Of a DNA stretch of 64,000 nt, positions 38,532 to 47,802 are shown piece after piece. The translations under genes were made by a program, and so were the position numbers. Where the stretch lies: positions 186,001 through 250,000 of the forward strand of contig NZ_CATNLY010000012.1 of the NCBI RefSeq assembly GCF_950100655.1, given 5' to 3'. Under the pieces are notes generated by a model. It was not told the origin of the DNA. It searched no databases and worked only from the letters and a program-made list of their open reading frames with translations. Origin of the DNA: Pleomorphomonas sp. T1.2MG-36 (GTDB lineage: Bacteria > Pseudomonadota > Alphaproteobacteria > Rhizobiales > Pleomorphomonadaceae). How positions within the stretch are numbered: the first letter of the stretch is position 1; each line of letters starts with the position of its first letter.

Positions 38532-41500
38532 GACGTGGTCTCTGGAGTCTGATGGGCCAACGGATGGCCCACGTTTGCGCGGCCGGTCACGCGGCTGACG
38601 ACGACATAAAGCACCGGGACGAAGAAAACCGCCAGCAGCGTCGCCGACACCATGCCCCCGAAGACGCCGGTGCCGATGGCGTTCTGGATTTCCGAGCCGG
38701 CACCGCGCGCCAGCATCAGCGGGACCACGCCCAGGATGAAGGCGAGCGACGTCATCAGGATTGGCCTGAGGCGCAGGCGTGCCGCCTGAAGGATCGCCCT
38801 GGGCAGCCTCATGCCCTGCTCTCTCAGATGGCGGGCATACTCGACCATCAGGATGGCATTCTTGGCGGAAAGACCGATGATGGTGATGAGCCCGACCTTG
38901 AAGAACACATCGTTGTCCGCGCCGCGTGCGAGAACGGCCAGAACCGCCCCCAGCACGCCCAAGGGAACCACCAGCATGACGGCAAGCGGGATCGACCAGC
39001 TTTCGTAGAGCGCCGCCAGCACGAGAAAGACGACCAGCATCGACGCGGCGAGCAATATCGGTGCCTGGCTGGCCGACTGTCGCTCCTGCAACGACTGCCC
39101 GGTCCACTCCAGCGCAAAACCGGCCGGCAGCGACTGGGCCAGCCGTTCCATCTCGTCCATGGCGGCGCCGCTCGATACGCCCGGCGCCGCCGAGCCCGAG
39201 ATGCGGGCAGCCGGATAACCGTTGTACCGGGCAAGTTGCAGCGGCGTGCTCTCCCACACCGGCTTCACAACCTCGGACAGGGGAACCATGCCGCCCTCGA
39301 TGTTGCGGACTTCGAGCCTCAGGACGTCTTCGACATGCATGCGGGCCGGCGCGTCGGCCTGCACGATCACCTGCTGCATGCGTCCCTGGTTGGGGAAGTC
39401 GTTGACGTAACCCGATCCGATCGCAGTGGATATGGTGTCGTTGATCGTGGTGAAGGACAGACCGAAGGCCTGCGCTTTCTGCCGGTCGACCTGGAGTGCG
39501 ACGCTGGCTCCGTCGGGCAACCCCTCGCTGATGACGCCGACCAGAAGCGGACTGGCGGACGCCAGGGCGATCAGCTTGTCTTCCGCCGCCTTGAGCGCGG
39601 CGGGACCGGCATTGGCGCGATCTTCGAGCCGCAGCGAGAAGCCCGACGTGGTACCCAGCGATTCAATGGCCGGCGGCTTCATGATCATTGCCGTCCCCTC
39701 GGGAATGGTCGCCATGGCGGCGGTGGCGGAGGCGACCTCGTCGTCGACCGATACCTTTCGTTCGCTCCAGTCCTTGAGGCTGGTGAAGGCCTGCGCCGCG
39801 TTGGGACCAGACCCCGAGAAGCCGAAGCCGAGGATGACCGTGCTTTCGGTGATGTCGGGGCGCGTCGCGGTATGGGCCTCGTAAGCGGCAACGATATCGC
39901 GCGTGCGCTCGGCCGTGGCGCCGGCCGGCAGCTCGAACATGGCGAAGAAACTGCCCTGATCCTCCTCCGGCACGAAGGAGGTCGGAACTCGCGCATAGCC
40001 GACGGTGAGAACCGCGAGCAGCGCGACATAGATCACCAGCATGCGCCCGCCACGGCGCAACACCCAGCCCACCCAGCCGGTGTAGCGCGCCGTCAACGCG
40101 TCGAAATGCCGGTTGAACCAGCCAAAGAAGCCACGCGGCGCATGCTCTGTGGCAGGCTTCAGGATGGTGGCGCAGAGGGCGGGCGTCAGCGTGAGCGCCA
40201 GGAAAGCCGAGAACAGGATCGAGACGGCCATCGACAGCGTGAACTGCCGATAGATCGCCCCGACCGAGCCGCTCGCCAATCCCATGGGGATGAAGACCGC
40301 GGCAAGGACCAGGGTGATGCCGACGATGGCGCCGGAGATTTCGTGCATGGCCTGCCGGGTGGCGGCCTTCGGCGACAGCCTCTGGCGGGTCATGATGCGC
40401 TCGACGTTCTCGACCACCACGATGGCGTCGTCGACGATGATGCCGATGGCCAGCACCATGCCGAACATGGTCAGCACGTTGACCGAGTATCCGGCGAGCC
40501 ACATCACCGAGAAGGTCCCGAGCAAGGCGATGGGAGCCACGATGGTCGGGATCAGCGTGTAGCGGATCTTCTGCAGGAACAGCAGCATGACCAGGAAGAC
40601 CAGCCCCATGGCCTCGACGAGAGTTTCGACAACCTTCTTGATCGAGACCTTCACGAAGGGCGCGGTGTTGTAGGAGACCGACACCTGCATGTCCTTGGGC
40701 ATGGCCACCTGCAGCTCGGCCAGGCGCGCCTCGACGGCGGCCGCCGTGCGCACCGCATTGGCGCCGGGCGACATCTGGATCGCCGCCGCCGCGGCGGGCT
40801 TGCCGTTGCTGCTGACGCTGAAGGCCATGGTCTGCGCGCCCAGCTCAACGCGCGACACATCGCCCAGAAGGAGGCGCGCGCCGTCGACCTGCGCCCGCAG
40901 CGGAATGGCGGCAAAGGCTTCCGGCGTCGAGAGCTGCCCGCGAACGGTCAACGGGGTCGAGAGGCGCGTGCCGGGCACCGTCGGTTCATCTCCCACACGC
41001 CCAGGGGCGGTCCTTGCGTTCTCGCGGGCGATCGCCTCGGTGACATCCGTCATGGTGAGACCGTAGGCCGCCAACTTGGACGGGTCGACCCAGACCCGCA
41101 TGGCGCGTTCCGAGCCAAACTGCTGCACCCGACCGACACCGGGGACGCGCTTCAGTTCCTCGCCAAGGTTGCGCGTGAGGTAGTCGCCAACGCTCAGCTC
41201 GTCGGTGTCGCCAGTCATCGACTTGAGCGTGACCAGCATCAGGAAGCCTGACTCCGACGCCTCGACGCTGACGCCGCCGCGGCGCACTTGTTCCGGCAAC
41301 ACAGCGTCGGCATTCTTGAGGCGGTTCTGGACGTCCACCTGGGCCATCTCGGGGTCCGTGCCGGGCTTGAAGGTCACCGAGATGTTGGCGCCACCCGTCG
41401 AGTCAACGGAAGACTCGTAGTAGAGCACGTTCTTGACGCTCGCGAGCTCCTTTTCGATCGGGCGGATCACGCTGTCGCTGACGGTCTGCACATCGGCACC

Positions 41501-41650
41501 CGAATAGGTGGCGAAGATGCTGATGCTCGGCGGGGCAACATCGGGGAAGCGCGCGACGGGCAACTGCGGAATGGCCACGATGCCGGCCACCGCGATGAAA
41601 ATGGCGATGACCCAGGCAAAGACCGGGCGCTCGATGAAGAACTGCGACAT
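38528..41650 (-). CDS. RND efflux transporter, HAE1 (AcrB-like) family
   Basis: A 1040-residue proton-driven inner-membrane pump with 12 TM helices and two large periplasmic loops. The opening MSQFFIERPVFAWVIAIFI and the TM4 acidic pair in GIIVDDAIVVVENVERIM are typical of AcrB/MexB. The ARLRLRPILMTSLAFILGVVPL block near the C terminus is also typical. It exports hydrophobic drugs or metabolites with the MFP encoded 12 bp upstream and a TolC-type channel encoded elsewhere, since no outer-membrane factor gene is present. Confidence 0.96.
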   Translation of the reverse strand: MSQFFIERPVFAWVIAIFIAVAGIVAIPQLPVARFPDVAPPSISIFATYSGADVQTVSDSVIRPIEKELASVKNVLYYESSVDSTGGANISVTFKPGTDPEMAQVDVQNRLKNADAVLPEQVRRGGVSVEASESGFLMLVTLKSMTGDTDELSVGDYLTRNLGEELKRVPGVGRVQQFGSERAMRVWVDPSKLAAYGLTMTDVTEAIARENARTAPGRVGDEPTVPGTRLSTPLTVRGQLSTPEAFAAIPLRAQVDGARLLLGDVSRVELGAQTMAFSVSSNGKPAAAAAIQMSPGANAVRTAAAVEARLAELQVAMPKDMQVSVSYNTAPFVKVSIKKVVETLVEAMGLVFLVMLLFLQKIRYTLIPTIVAPIALLGTFSVMWLAGYSVNVLTMFGMVLAIGIIVDDAIVVVENVERIMTRQRLSPKAATRQAMHEISGAIVGITLVLAAVFIPMGLASGSVGAIYRQFTLSMAVSILFSAFLALTLTPALCATILKPATEHAPRGFFGWFNRHFDALTARYTGWVGWVLRRGGRMLVIYVALLAVLTVGYARVPTSFVPEEDQGSFFAMFELPAGATAERTRDIVAAYEAHTATRPDITESTVILGFGFSGSGPNAAQAFTSLKDWSERKVSVDDEVASATAAMATIPEGTAMIMKPPAIESLGTTSGFSLRLEDRANAGPAALKAAEDKLIALASASPLLVGVISEGLPDGASVALQVDRQKAQAFGLSFTTINDTISTAIGSGYVNDFPNQGRMQQVIVQADAPARMHVEDVLRLEVRNIEGGMVPLSEVVKPVWESTPLQLARYNGYPAARISGSAAPGVSSGAAMDEMERLAQSLPAGFALEWTGQSLQERQSASQAPILLAASMLVVFLVLAALYESWSIPLAVMLVVPLGVLGAVLAVLARGADNDVFFKVGLITIIGLSAKNAILMVEYARHLREQGMRLPRAILQAARLRLRPILMTSLAFILGVVPLMLARGAGSEIQNAIGTGVFGGMVSATLLAVFFVPVLYVVVSRVTGRANVGHPLAHQTPETTS

Positions 41651-41662
41651 GTTTTTGAACCT

Positions 41663-42826
41663 TCAGGACCTGTCTTTGTCGGGTGCGTCTTCGGCCACCT
41701 TCGACACCTCGGGCACCGTCACCCCATCGGGCACCCGGTCCTGCCCGCGAACGGCGACGACCTCGCCGGCCGACAGGCCCGAGGCGATCACCACGCGCCC
41801 GCCGATGGCATCGCCGAGCGTCACATCGCGGCGCGTTGCGGTGCCATCGGTCGAGACGACGACGATCTGCGCCCTGCCGCCGCCGCTGCGCAGGATGGCG
41901 TCTTCGGGAACGAGCAGCGCGTCCGGCAACAGCCCGCGCGGCAGTCTTGCGCGCACATACATTCCGGGCAGCAGCGCCAGATCCGGATTGGGCACCTCGA
42001 CCCGGACCGAAGCGTTGCCGGTTCCCGGGTCGACAATCACGTCCGAGAACTTCAATCGCCCCTGTTGCGGGTGCGTCTGGCCGCGTTCGGTAACGATCTC
42101 GACCAGCCCAAGCCCGTCGGCGGCCGCAATCTCGACCGCATCCAGTCGCCAGGCCGGCAGACGGAGATCGACATAGACGCGGTCGAGATCCTGGGCCACG
42201 GCAAGAGCCCGCTCGGTGCCCGGCACCGCCAGCCCGCCGATATCGGCAAGGCCGCCAGCGACATAGCCGGCAACAGGCGCGCGCAAGGTGGTGAACTCCA
42301 CGTCCAACCGCCGCCGTTCGACGATGGCGCGCGCCTCGGCAAGACTGGCCTCGGCCAACGCCAGATCGTTGCGGGCGGCTTCATGCCGCTCGTCGCTGAT
42401 GACGTCCTTCGCCAGGAGCGCGTCGGCTCGGGCGAGGCCGCGCCGTGAGTGGGCCTCGGTGGCAACGGCACGGGCAAATCCCGCCTCGGCCGTGGCAAGG
42501 TCGGCCTTGAGCGGCGCCGGATCGATGCGGAACAGGACATCCCCCGCCTTCACCCGCGTCCCCTCGTTGACCAGCCTCTCGAGGATGAGGCCGCCCACTT
42601 GCGGCCGGATCTCAACCCTACGCCAGGCGGCGACGCGACCGGGCAGTTCGTCAGAAACGATCAGCCTTTCGGGTACAGCCGTCATCACCGTCAGCTGGAT
42701 CGGCGCTTCGGCCGGCGTCTCGGCCTTCACGCTCCGCCAGCCCATGGGAGACATGAGGGCAGGCAATACGATCATCAGACAGAGCAGAAAAAAGGTCCGA
42801 AAGCGGGGGCGCATCATGTCGGGCAT
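41663..42826 (-). CDS. RND efflux membrane fusion protein (periplasmic adaptor)
   Basis: A 387-residue adaptor. An N-terminal signal segment (FFLLCLMIVLPALM) is followed by a beta-barrel/lipoyl/hairpin order. The first lipoyl half is RRVEIRPQVGGLILERLVNEGTRVKAGDVLFRIDP, seen in pieces over about 69-103. An alpha-helical hairpin (about 105-170) and the second lipoyl half FTTLRAPVAGYVAG follow. It bridges the RND pump and the outer-membrane channel. It is the first gene of the five-gene operon and stands directly behind the candidate operator. ATG codons 4 and 5 are alternative starts. Confidence 0.92.
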   Translation of the reverse strand: MPDMMRPRFRTFFLLCLMIVLPALMSPMGWRSVKAETPAEAPIQLTVMTAVPERLIVSDELPGRVAAWRRVEIRPQVGGLILERLVNEGTRVKAGDVLFRIDPAPLKADLATAEAGFARAVATEAHSRRGLARADALLAKDVISDERHEAARNDLALAEASLAEARAIVERRRLDVEFTTLRAPVAGYVAGGLADIGGLAVPGTERALAVAQDLDRVYVDLRLPAWRLDAVEIAAADGLGLVEIVTERGQTHPQQGRLKFSDVIVDPGTGNASVRVEVPNPDLALLPGMYVRARLPRGLLPDALLVPEDAILRSGGGRAQIVVVSTDGTATRRDVTLGDAIGGRVVIASGLSAGEVVAVRGQDRVPDGVTVPEVSKVAEDAPDKDRS

Positions 42827-43293
42827 CCATCAGCAAGATCTGCCATGCCCGATGACAACCGTCCGTCGGCTTATCGTAGAGGTTTTGTGGAGGTTTCGTG
42901 GAGGCCGGTCGAATCCCAGGCTTGCCGGCCAAGCGGGTCAGGGCTGGGACGCGTTGTCGAGCTTGCCAAAGGCGATGCGCTCGGTGGCGGACGCCGCCGT
43001 TCAGCGCGAGACGGGGGCATATGCCCTCCGCGCCTTCCAGCCCTGGGTCCGGTCGCGCCTTCAGACGCGGAGTCGGATGTACCGCCCCACCCTCAGGAGC
43101 GCTTGGCTTCGGCCTAATGCCCCTCCCCGAACGCCCTGTTTGGCAGCGCCGGAGGAGTGTCTCTTCCCCAGATGGGGGATCCGATGCCTGAGCCGACGGA
43201 ACGTCCGGGAACTCACAGGACGTCCGTCGGCGCATCTGCACGCTGCATGCCCCAAGGATACCCCGGTGGGCGACTGCGCAACCGATTGACCGC
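42827..43293. other. intergenic region upstream of the efflux operon
   Basis: About 470 bp without a convincing gene. The tandem 11-nt repeat at 42879-42904 lies at its left end. The remaining frames on both strands are shadow-like, rich in Arg, Pro and Ser. It separates the efflux operon from the hydrolase gene, which ends at 43294. Confidence 0.5.
42879..42904. promoter_or_regulatory. tandem 11-nt direct repeats, candidate response-regulator site
   Basis: GAGGTTTTGTG (42879-42889) is followed directly by GAGGTTTCGTG (42890-42900) and a third partial GAGG. The 11-nt period places the copies on one DNA face, the usual mode of OmpR/PhoB-type binding. The site lies 53 bp before the first gene of the operon that encodes such a regulator. 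Confidence 0.55.
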
Positions 43294-44190
43294 TTACTTC
43301 GAGGCCTTCTCGATAAAGTCGGCCGTCTTGTTGATCAGCTCGTCAACCGTCACGTGGTCCTGGAAGGAGTTGAACGAGTGGTCCATCGGACGGGTCCAGA
43401 GCTCTCCCGGTCCCTGATGATAGTCGAGGAAGACTTGGGCGGACTCCGGCTGAGGAAACACAATGACATCGTTGGTGCCTGCGGTCACAAGCAACGGGCC
43501 ATGATAGGCAACGCTTTCTGCAACCGGATCAATCTGCGTCAGGCTTCTGAAGAACGGCTCCTTCAGGCTGACAGTCGACCCCCACGGCAGTTTGACGTCC
43601 AGCGGAACGTCCCCTGTCGCCAATCCTTTGCTCACGGCATCCGTGCCCATCAGGAACGCCATGGCGTTCGCCGGATTGTTGGCCGGCTGCCACAGCGTAA
43701 CGGAGGCGATTGGCGTTTTGCTGCGCCCGGCAACGACGGCGCTGACGGTGCCGCCCAAACTCCACCCGACGAGCGAAATCTTCTTCGTGTCGATGTCCGT
43801 GCGAGCCGCAAGGAAGTCCACCGCAGCCATGGCGTCGGCGATCTGCCCCTGCAGTGTCGTATCGGCGTAGCTGCCCTCGCTTTCGCCGCTCCCGAAGAAG
43901 TCAATTCGCAGGCTCGCAATGCCCTTGTCGGCGAACATGCGGGCGGTGCGCCGGAAGATGCCCTCGTTGTCGGCGGACGGAATGGCCAACTCGTCACGGC
44001 TACCGGTAAATCCGTGCAGCAAGAGGGCCACAGGCGGCGCCTTGACATTGTCAGGGATGTTCAAGGTCCCGACGACCTTCTTGCCATCGACCTGAAGCGT
44101 AACGTTCTGCTCAGCGGCGAGCGCGCTCGGAATCGAGGCGATGCAAGCCAAAGCCAGGGCGGTAAAAGTTGCAATCACGTTTTTGCGCAT
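43294..44190 (-). CDS. secreted alpha/beta hydrolase
   Basis: A 298-residue exported hydrolase. A signal peptide (ALALACIASIPSALAAE) is followed by an alpha/beta hydrolase fold. The oxyanion block is LLLHGFTGSRDE, the nucleophile is in GWSLGGT, the acid is in GTNDVIVF and the catalytic His is in MDHSFNSF. It is related to dienelactone hydrolase/serine aminopeptidase-like proteins and probably cleaves an ester or amide in the periplasm. AGGAG lies 6 nt before ATG 44190. Genes on both sides are distant, so no operon helps to name the substrate. Confidence 0.87.
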   Translation of the reverse strand: MRKNVIATFTALALACIASIPSALAAEQNVTLQVDGKKVVGTLNIPDNVKAPPVALLLHGFTGSRDELAIPSADNEGIFRRTARMFADKGIASLRIDFFGSGESEGSYADTTLQGQIADAMAAVDFLAARTDIDTKKISLVGWSLGGTVSAVVAGRSKTPIASVTLWQPANNPANAMAFLMGTDAVSKGLATGDVPLDVKLPWGSTVSLKEPFFRSLTQIDPVAESVAYHGPLLVTAGTNDVIVFPQPESAQVFLDYHQGPGELWTRPMDHSFNSFQDHVTVDELINKTADFIEKASK

Positions 44191-44475
44191 GAGCAGCTCC
44201 TGATAATGCCCTTGCCGGTTGGATTCACTGACTGCAACGACACGCGGCAAGAGTTTTGGGAAAAGTGGAAATTCAATTAAATCAGCGCATTGCAGCGGAG
44301 ATGATTGTCATTTCCACCAAGCCTAGCTCAGACGATTTCCGTTGGCGATCCCCTTATTTCGACTAGGTTCCATGAGGGGCGGTCCGCCTTGGCGCCTGAC
44401 GTTGCCCCTTGTTCCTAGTCCGGTTTGAAGTTCGTTCTGGCCAGTAACTCAAGGACGTATTGAGCGCATTCGTTG

Positions 44476-47103
44476 CTATTGCTCGCAAGTGATTTCCGCC
44501 GCGATCGCCTTGGCTCGGTCGGCAAGGTCCGGCCACGACACTGGCGTTCCGACACTCCCCATCTCAAACGGAATAGACTGCGCTTCCAAGAACATCGTCG
44601 CCATCGAGGCTTTGATAGCGAAGTTCACGTTCTGCGGGATGTCGTTGTTCGCGACCGTTGCGACCAGTGAGTTTAGCTTCGAGTCGACGACCCCGACGAC
44701 GTTGCCATAGACATCGATGAGCGGGCCGCCACTATTGCCGGGTTGCACTGCGGCGTCCGTCTGCAAGTGGGCAATATCGTCGCGGAGTCCCGCGGTGGCG
44801 GTAACGGCTCCGCGAGTGAAGTTGCCAGAGCTGGCCAGTTCCCCAGACAAAGGAAAGCCGAAAGCCGCAACATCTTCGCCAAGTCGAACTCCGGGGCGCA
44901 TCTTTGCGAAGGTGGCCGAACGATAGTCGTTGGTCTCCACGATCGCCAAATCGTTAGTCGTGTCTCGGCCACGAACGACACCTTCGACGCCCTTGCCGTC
45001 GATAAGTACGTTCACCTTCTCGCAGCCCGCGACCACATGGGCATTGGTCAGCAGCCTGTCGGCGGCAACAAAGAAGCCGGTTCCGCTTGAGACAACCCGT
45101 TCCTTTTCGGGCACGGCGGCCGGAGGCGGGGACGGAGAAATTGCTGCAGGCATTGACGGTACAGACGCGATGGGCGCAACAGGCGACGGCGGGGAACGAG
45201 GGATGCCCAGTTCGACCTCGGACCGAAACAGGTCCGACATCACGGTCGCTAAGCGGTCGCCATGGAACTCTGCCACAGACGGCCAAATGAGCGTGAACCC
45301 CACTACCCCAGTGCCGATGTCCTCAAAACGCGTATACTGGGTAGCCGCCTCACCATGGCTGTTGATGACGAAAAACTTCGATTTGATCGTTTGATAGTCG
45401 GTGACGTGAGATCGCACCACCTCCTGCGTTATCCCATACAAGGCCTGAAGCGAGACGCCGGGATAGTAATCTAGGTCCACAATAGCGCCTTCGCTGGCAG
45501 CGCCAAAACGGACCCCCGTGTTCGTCGCCAATGTCGACTTGGCCAAACCTCTGGGTATCCATAGGGGCGTACCGGTCACTGGATGGGTGACGCGCGACAG
45601 GTCCCACATGCTCAGGAACGGTGAAGCTGCCCGCAGTAGCTCGTCATAATCACCGACCGAGAGGACGCCGTTGGACACTTTGCCGTTTGCGTTCTGAAAG
45701 TCCTTGATGGCTTGCCAGAGGTTCTTGCCGAAACCATCTCCCGCCACTGCCGGCCAATGTCCGAGAGACGCCAGAAGCAACTGGATATCGCGGCGTCGCT
45801 CGACAGGCATCGCCATGAATGCCGCGCGGGCATCTTCAAGCGAAACTTGGACTGGTGGGCTGGCTCCAGTGTCCTCGGCATCCAGAGTGATTGAACCGTA
45901 GCCGTGCTCTTCCATATGCCGGCGCAGCCCGTCGAGAAAGCTCAAGCGATATTGCTGATCGGTAGGGCACGTCTCGATCGGCTGAGGTTTACGGCAGGCG
46001 TAAACCCCAAAGTCGGAATTGCGATCGTAAAGGCCAGTCATGGCTGCCCATGCTGCTTGACCCTCACCAATTCGGTTCTTGGCGGCAACCCATGCAGCGA
46101 GGAAACCGTTGGAGTGCCAGCGGTCTGGCATAACCTTTGCGAGAAACTCCATGCCGCGAACCTCTTGAATGAGGCGGTGACGGAACTTCTTGTCTCCGGA
46201 GACATCGCGAACGGTCGCCTTTCCGATCTTGCTGATGCGGATTGGCTGCGTGGAGCAGGCGTAACAGTCGAATGTGTATAGAAAGCTGTCGTCCGGCAGG
46301 ATTAGCTCGGCTTCGCCATCCCCATCCACGTCTTCGAGTTCGATCCCTTCACCATCACGATTGCCGAGATCGACCGTGGTCCATTCCGTTGGGCCTGCGG
46401 CGTCGAGGGCTACCGTCCTAGTGCAGCAATGGGCACCGCCAGAGTATGCGTCGATGAAGATTTCAGGCGTATCGTTCCCGCCGTCTACCTCCGCAACCAT
46501 GACACTGGACTCATAGTCCGGTTCCCCTTCTGCAAAGGTATGGCGGACGTCCAGTACCTGCTTTCCTGCCCTTTGGGCCGTGACATGAGCTGTCCAGCCT
46601 TGTGCCGCCGGCTCACGCGTGACCATTACCTCAAGCGCGGCGAAGCTAATGACGCCAGGCTTGTCACGCTTCACTTTGGCACTTGCTTGTTGCGCGACCG
46701 GTGCCTTCCAAATGGTTTCAACGTAGTCGCGGCCAGAAGAAAGCAGCGCGTCACCTGGCAGCGGAGGCCACGTGATGGTCTGGGCGATCTGTTGAAGGCT
46801 GCCTTTGCGCGGTTCCAGAGAAACCGCCAGCCATCCCGATTTAGAGCGGATCACACGAGCGGTTGGACCAAAAAGGCGGGCAATTCCGATGGCAGTATCT
46901 ATGTCCTGCGTGCTCGCAACGGCAATCCAATGGGCACCGGGAGGTGGAGCAAACGTTTCCGCCCTAAGTGGAGTCTCTGTGGCCCAAAGAAGCGCGCAAA
47001 ACAGAAGGCTCATGGCCCAACCCAGCCAAAGGCGACGAGCAATAGGGCCACGAAAATGAATGGTCGGATGCAAGGCCGCCCCCAACGGCACGCTCAAAAA
47101 CAA
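44476..47103 (-). CDS. multidomain exported trypsin-like serine protease
   Basis: A protein of about 875 residues. An N-terminal signal anchor (WLGWAMSLLFCALLW) is followed by a SPOR-like segment (about 58-105, HWIAVASTQDIDTAIG), a domain with a Ca-binding-like DVDGDGEAEL loop, and a peptidoglycan-binding-like helical segment (RRDIQLLLASLG to VGDYDELL). After a Pro/Ser linker comes a C-terminal S1 protease domain with triad H689 (TNAHVVAG), D718 (TNDLAIVE) and S791 (QPGNSGGPL). No PDZ domain follows, unlike DegP. The start is uncertain: GGAGGAGG at about 47106-47113 supports TTG 47103 or 47097, while ATG 47013 would give a shorter signal peptide. The role is probably envelope proteolysis; the substrate is unknown. 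Confidence 0.82.
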   Translation of the reverse strand: MFLSVPLGAALHPTIHFRGPIARRLWLGWAMSLLFCALLWATETPLRAETFAPPPGAHWIAVASTQDIDTAIGIARLFGPTARVIRSKSGWLAVSLEPRKGSLQQIAQTITWPPLPGDALLSSGRDYVETIWKAPVAQQASAKVKRDKPGVISFAALEVMVTREPAAQGWTAHVTAQRAGKQVLDVRHTFAEGEPDYESSVMVAEVDGGNDTPEIFIDAYSGGAHCCTRTVALDAAGPTEWTTVDLGNRDGEGIELEDVDGDGEAELILPDDSFLYTFDCYACSTQPIRISKIGKATVRDVSGDKKFRHRLIQEVRGMEFLAKVMPDRWHSNGFLAAWVAAKNRIGEGQAAWAAMTGLYDRNSDFGVYACRKPQPIETCPTDQQYRLSFLDGLRRHMEEHGYGSITLDAEDTGASPPVQVSLEDARAAFMAMPVERRRDIQLLLASLGHWPAVAGDGFGKNLWQAIKDFQNANGKVSNGVLSVGDYDELLRAASPFLSMWDLSRVTHPVTGTPLWIPRGLAKSTLATNTGVRFGAASEGAIVDLDYYPGVSLQALYGITQEVVRSHVTDYQTIKSKFFVINSHGEAATQYTRFEDIGTGVVGFTLIWPSVAEFHGDRLATVMSDLFRSEVELGIPRSPPSPVAPIASVPSMPAAISPSPPPAAVPEKERVVSSGTGFFVAADRLLTNAHVVAGCEKVNVLIDGKGVEGVVRGRDTTNDLAIVETNDYRSATFAKMRPGVRLGEDVAAFGFPLSGELASSGNFTRGAVTATAGLRDDIAHLQTDAAVQPGNSGGPLIDVYGNVVGVVDSKLNSLVATVANNDIPQNVNFAIKASMATMFLEAQSIPFEMGSVGTPVSWPDLADRAKAIAAEITCEQ

Positions 47104-47802
47104 CGCCTCCTCCCATACTATCTTCCAGCATCACCAAGCCTACAACGAGGTGCCATCCACTTCCAGCTGTGCGGGGTTACCTCCACGATAATATGGATGA
47201 CGCTACGGCAACGCATCGATGGTCCTTGTGGACCGGCGGTAAGAACGGACGAGAGGTCTTCAAACGAAGAACGTCCCGCGCACACCGACAGGCCTGTTGT
47301 CACCGCTCGCGTCCCCCAAATGGCTCTGGCGCTCCGCCAGGTGAGCACCTCCGCGCTGACGCCCGCTGTCACCGCCCACAAGGACAAAACCATCGCCGGA
47401 AACAGACTCAAAACTGGATAGTTCCTGGGGGCAACGTCAGCATGAGCGCTCCTTCAGGAGGCAGCGTTCTTTTGAGCCAGAGTCATTTTGGCAGACTATA
47501 GTTGGCCAACTGCTTCGGAGTAAGCACCACGGCTGAGTCTCGAAAGGCACACAACCCGGCTAGCCGCAAGGGGGCGTCACATGCTGCGCTGACATGCATG
47601 CTACGTCCTTATGTGGCGGAGGCCATCGCGCATCAGCGTAGAGACAAGACGGAACGAAAAAAGCGAAGGCCCCAGAGAGCCTCCGCTTCGTTTTCTAGCC
47701 ACTCAAACTAGGCTGCGGCAACTTCCCGCGTCGTTTGAGGCATCTTGCCTGAGGTAACGGCCAAATAGGCTGACGCGTCAGGCCAACACTATGCGCCCTG
47801 TC
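47104..47802. other. gene-free stretch between the protease and nrdJ genes
   Basis: About 700 bp with no convincing gene. It contains the nrdJ terminator at 47661-47688 and a small CTCC/GGAG inverted repeat near 47450. The 69-codon plus-strand frame at 47502-47711 is Arg/Ser/Ala-rich and runs through the terminator, so it was not called. Confidence 0.5.
47661..47688 (-). terminator. intrinsic terminator of nrdJ
   Basis: AAGCGAAGGC (47661-47670) pairs with GCCTCCGCTT (47679-47688) with one imperfect pair. On the minus strand it runs into TTTTCGTTCC and on the plus strand into CGTTTTC, so it may work in both directions. It lies about 115 bp past the nrdJ stop. Confidence 0.7.

Noticed and set aside
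38552..41251. 899-codon plus-strand frame opposite the RND pump
   Set aside because: Extremely rich in Arg, Gly, Asp and His without any domain; a typical shadow of a long membrane protein gene.
43000..47800. Genomic island or prophage remnant
   Set aside because: The stretch is gene-sparse and seems lower in GC, but no integrase, transposase, tRNA target or flanking repeats could be found, so an island is not claimed.
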